64,000 nucleotides of DNA from Melanocharis versteri (Eukaryota > Chordata > Aves > Passeriformes > Melanocharitidae): the NCBI GenBank assembly GCA_013397845.1, contig VZTG01007436.1, positions 1,338,181 through 1,402,180 on the forward strand, read 5' to 3'. Below are positions 62,301 through 64,000 of the stretch, piece after piece. The first letter of the stretch is position 1. Every line of letters starts with the position of its first letter. The notes beneath the pieces were generated by a model. The model saw nothing but the letters and a program-made list of their open reading frames with translations, ran no database searches and was not told the origin of the DNA. Made by a program: the position numbers and the translations under genes.

Positions 62301-64000
62301 TCTCTATTAGGTTCTTTTGCAGAGTTTAATATTTTAATATTTGGCCTACGATGATTTGGGAAAATGCGAAACATACATGGGAAGTGTTGGATTCTTCATC
62401 TGCTGAAGGAGTAAACAAATGCTTTCTTTTTCATCTGTCACACTGGCCCTACCTTTTCCCACCCACCATCAGTTCACACAGCTTAAGAAAAAAGCTGGTT
62501 TGAGGCCCTGACTGTGTGTGTGTATTTCTTGACTGATGTAAAATTGAGTAGAAAATGCAGGCTTAATGTGCTGTTTAAGTTTCCAAAGTTGTAAGTCAGG
62601 ACTCATCAGGCCCTTCCCATGGTTTTTTGTGCTTCAGGATCTGCAGTGCTAGTGTAGTAGCACAGATGATGCTTGAGAATAGGTCTATCTAGTGTGTTAG
62701 CTCAAGAGCTCAAGTTTTATAGCTGGATTAAAATAATCTTTCTTTGATCGTGACTTGTACCACTGGATTAAATTCTGACTAAGTTAAATAGATAATCCAT
62801 TAGAGTAGAATCAAAAGACTAAGTGAATGCAGTGAAGACAGTTTTTAAGAGCTTAATTTAATGCTTAATTATTCTGACTTGGGAGAAGATTCTGTCTTGA
62901 GAGATATCATGCAGATGCTCTGTTTGAAGATGGAAAAGTTCTTACCTAGATTACAGGAAAGAGCTGTTCTGCAAACAAATAAAGAATGATGGAATTTTGT
63001 TAATATCACATTATTTGGAATTGAGTAGCCTCATTTATGCTGCAGAAGCACTTTTGTAGTACTGTAGTTTTCTTCTGTTTAATGTCTGAAATCTACCTGG
63101 TTTAAGAAGATCCTGACTCTCCTCCATGATACAGGTTGAAAAGTAACCTTACTATACAGAGGACCATACTGTTATCCTCTGCTTTATCAATATGTGAACT
63201 TAGCTAATGTATATTCATAAACTTGGAATTCATTTTGTGGTCACTGATTACAGGACTCCGAAGACTAGCCTCACTAGCTGCCCAATCTATGTCTAAAGAA
63301 TACATTTCTCCTGAGGTTGGTTTGTTTGAATTTTTGTCTTGAACACAAATATTCAAGTATTTATAATGGAGTGCTACAAACTTCCGATTTTTTGCCTAGC
63401 ATTCCACCATGAAGGTCAGTTTTTTCCTCATTCGTCAGAACATACTGAAATTGTAATTACGCATCATTAAAGTATTGTTCTTTTGCTGCAAGGCTTTGCT
63501 GCAGGTTTGCTTTTGTATTTGTAGCAGATTAATGCAAATATATCATAACTGGTACACTGATAAATGATAAAATAGTTTAAGTGATAAAATATTAGGCTTG
63601 AAGGAAAAGATGATGTGCTAGGCAGCTCAGTTGTACTGCTAAGCTGTTGCATCTTGCAGCCATCCTGTAGAAAGGGGTGAGGTGTTTGTCTTGATTTCGT
63701 TTTCTTGAATTTGGTCAGTAACAGATTTTCATGTGCAAGATCCATAGTGACCTAAGTTATTTGCATTCTTTTGTGGGTTGAAAACCTGAAGTATATTTAA
63801 TGGTGTACAACAGGAATGCCAAATCAAAACTTAAATGCAGTGTACAGGTTTTGAGGTGAAATCTTCTCTATTTCACTCTTTTCCCTTTCCCCGTGGATCA
63901 TATGGCTACATTGGAAAGATGCTTCAGACAGTGCAACCACACCAGCAGATGCCCAAGACAACTTTCCAGGTGTCATCAATACTGGTGGGCATCTGCCTGT

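Larger units (their letters stand above)
47980..64000 (+). other. KAT6B: KAT6B intron after the first coding exon (partial)
   Basis: The intron begins GTAAGT at 47980 and continues past the window end. I looked for the next KAT6B exon, which should begin the PHD-finger region with closely spaced Cys and His codons, and found none. The sequence is T- and G-skewed on the + strand. It contains two divergent CR1 fragments near 56 kb and GT-rich tracts near 50.5 and 53.3 kb. All open frames (60-112 codons) look like chance frames. Confidence 0.8.

Noticed and set aside
1..64000. tRNA, rRNA, CRISPR arrays, prophage or endogenous retroviral genes
   Set aside because: No cloverleaf-type sequence, regular repeat-spacer array, gag/pol-like frame or paired LTR was seen on either strand.

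Overview
The window is vertebrate genomic DNA, most likely from a bird. It has sparse short exons in long non-coding sequence, truncated CR1-type LINE fragments of the avian/sauropsid kind, and one CpG island. Two real genes are visible, both on the + strand: the last exon of ADK (adenosine kinase) and the 5' end of KAT6B (MORF/MYST4 histone acetyltransferase). ADK followed by KAT6B in tandem is also the gene order in mammals, which supports both calls.

Layout. (1) 1-13446 is the final intron of ADK; I find no penultimate exon, so this intron exceeds 13.4 kb. (2) 13447-13571 is the terminal ADK coding exon, followed by a 3' UTR of about 1 kb with an AATAAA signal at 14602. (3) About 14.63-39.5 kb is intergenic: mostly unremarkable AT-rich sequence with two GC-rich patches (24.8-25.3 and 27.8-28.2 kb), an (AAAAAG)n repeat, CR1 remnants, one possible ancient repeat and one CTCF-like motif. 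(4) About 39.7-42.0 kb is a CpG island with a long T/C tract, a GA/GC-rich purine tract and a 160-base assembly gap. It is the presumed KAT6B promoter, with a good splice donor at its 3' edge. (5) 42.0-47.08 kb is 5' intronic sequence containing one exon-like island (42725-42972). (6) 47083-47979 is the first coding exon of KAT6B. Its 276-nt leader carries three short upstream ORFs, the last overlapping the start codon, followed by 207 codons covering both N-terminal winged-helix regions. (7) 47980-64000 is the next intron, with two divergent CR1 fragments and GT-rich tracts; no further KAT6B exon was recognised.

The two genes do not form a pathway. ADK phosphorylates adenosine to AMP. KAT6B is the catalytic subunit of a MYST-family histone H3 acetyltransferase complex. 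I found no tRNA, rRNA, CRISPR or intact mobile element, and nothing I would call a wholly new system. The most interesting signals are in the KAT6B leader: the start-codon-overlapping uORF and a candidate leader exon encoding a leucine-rich upstream peptide.
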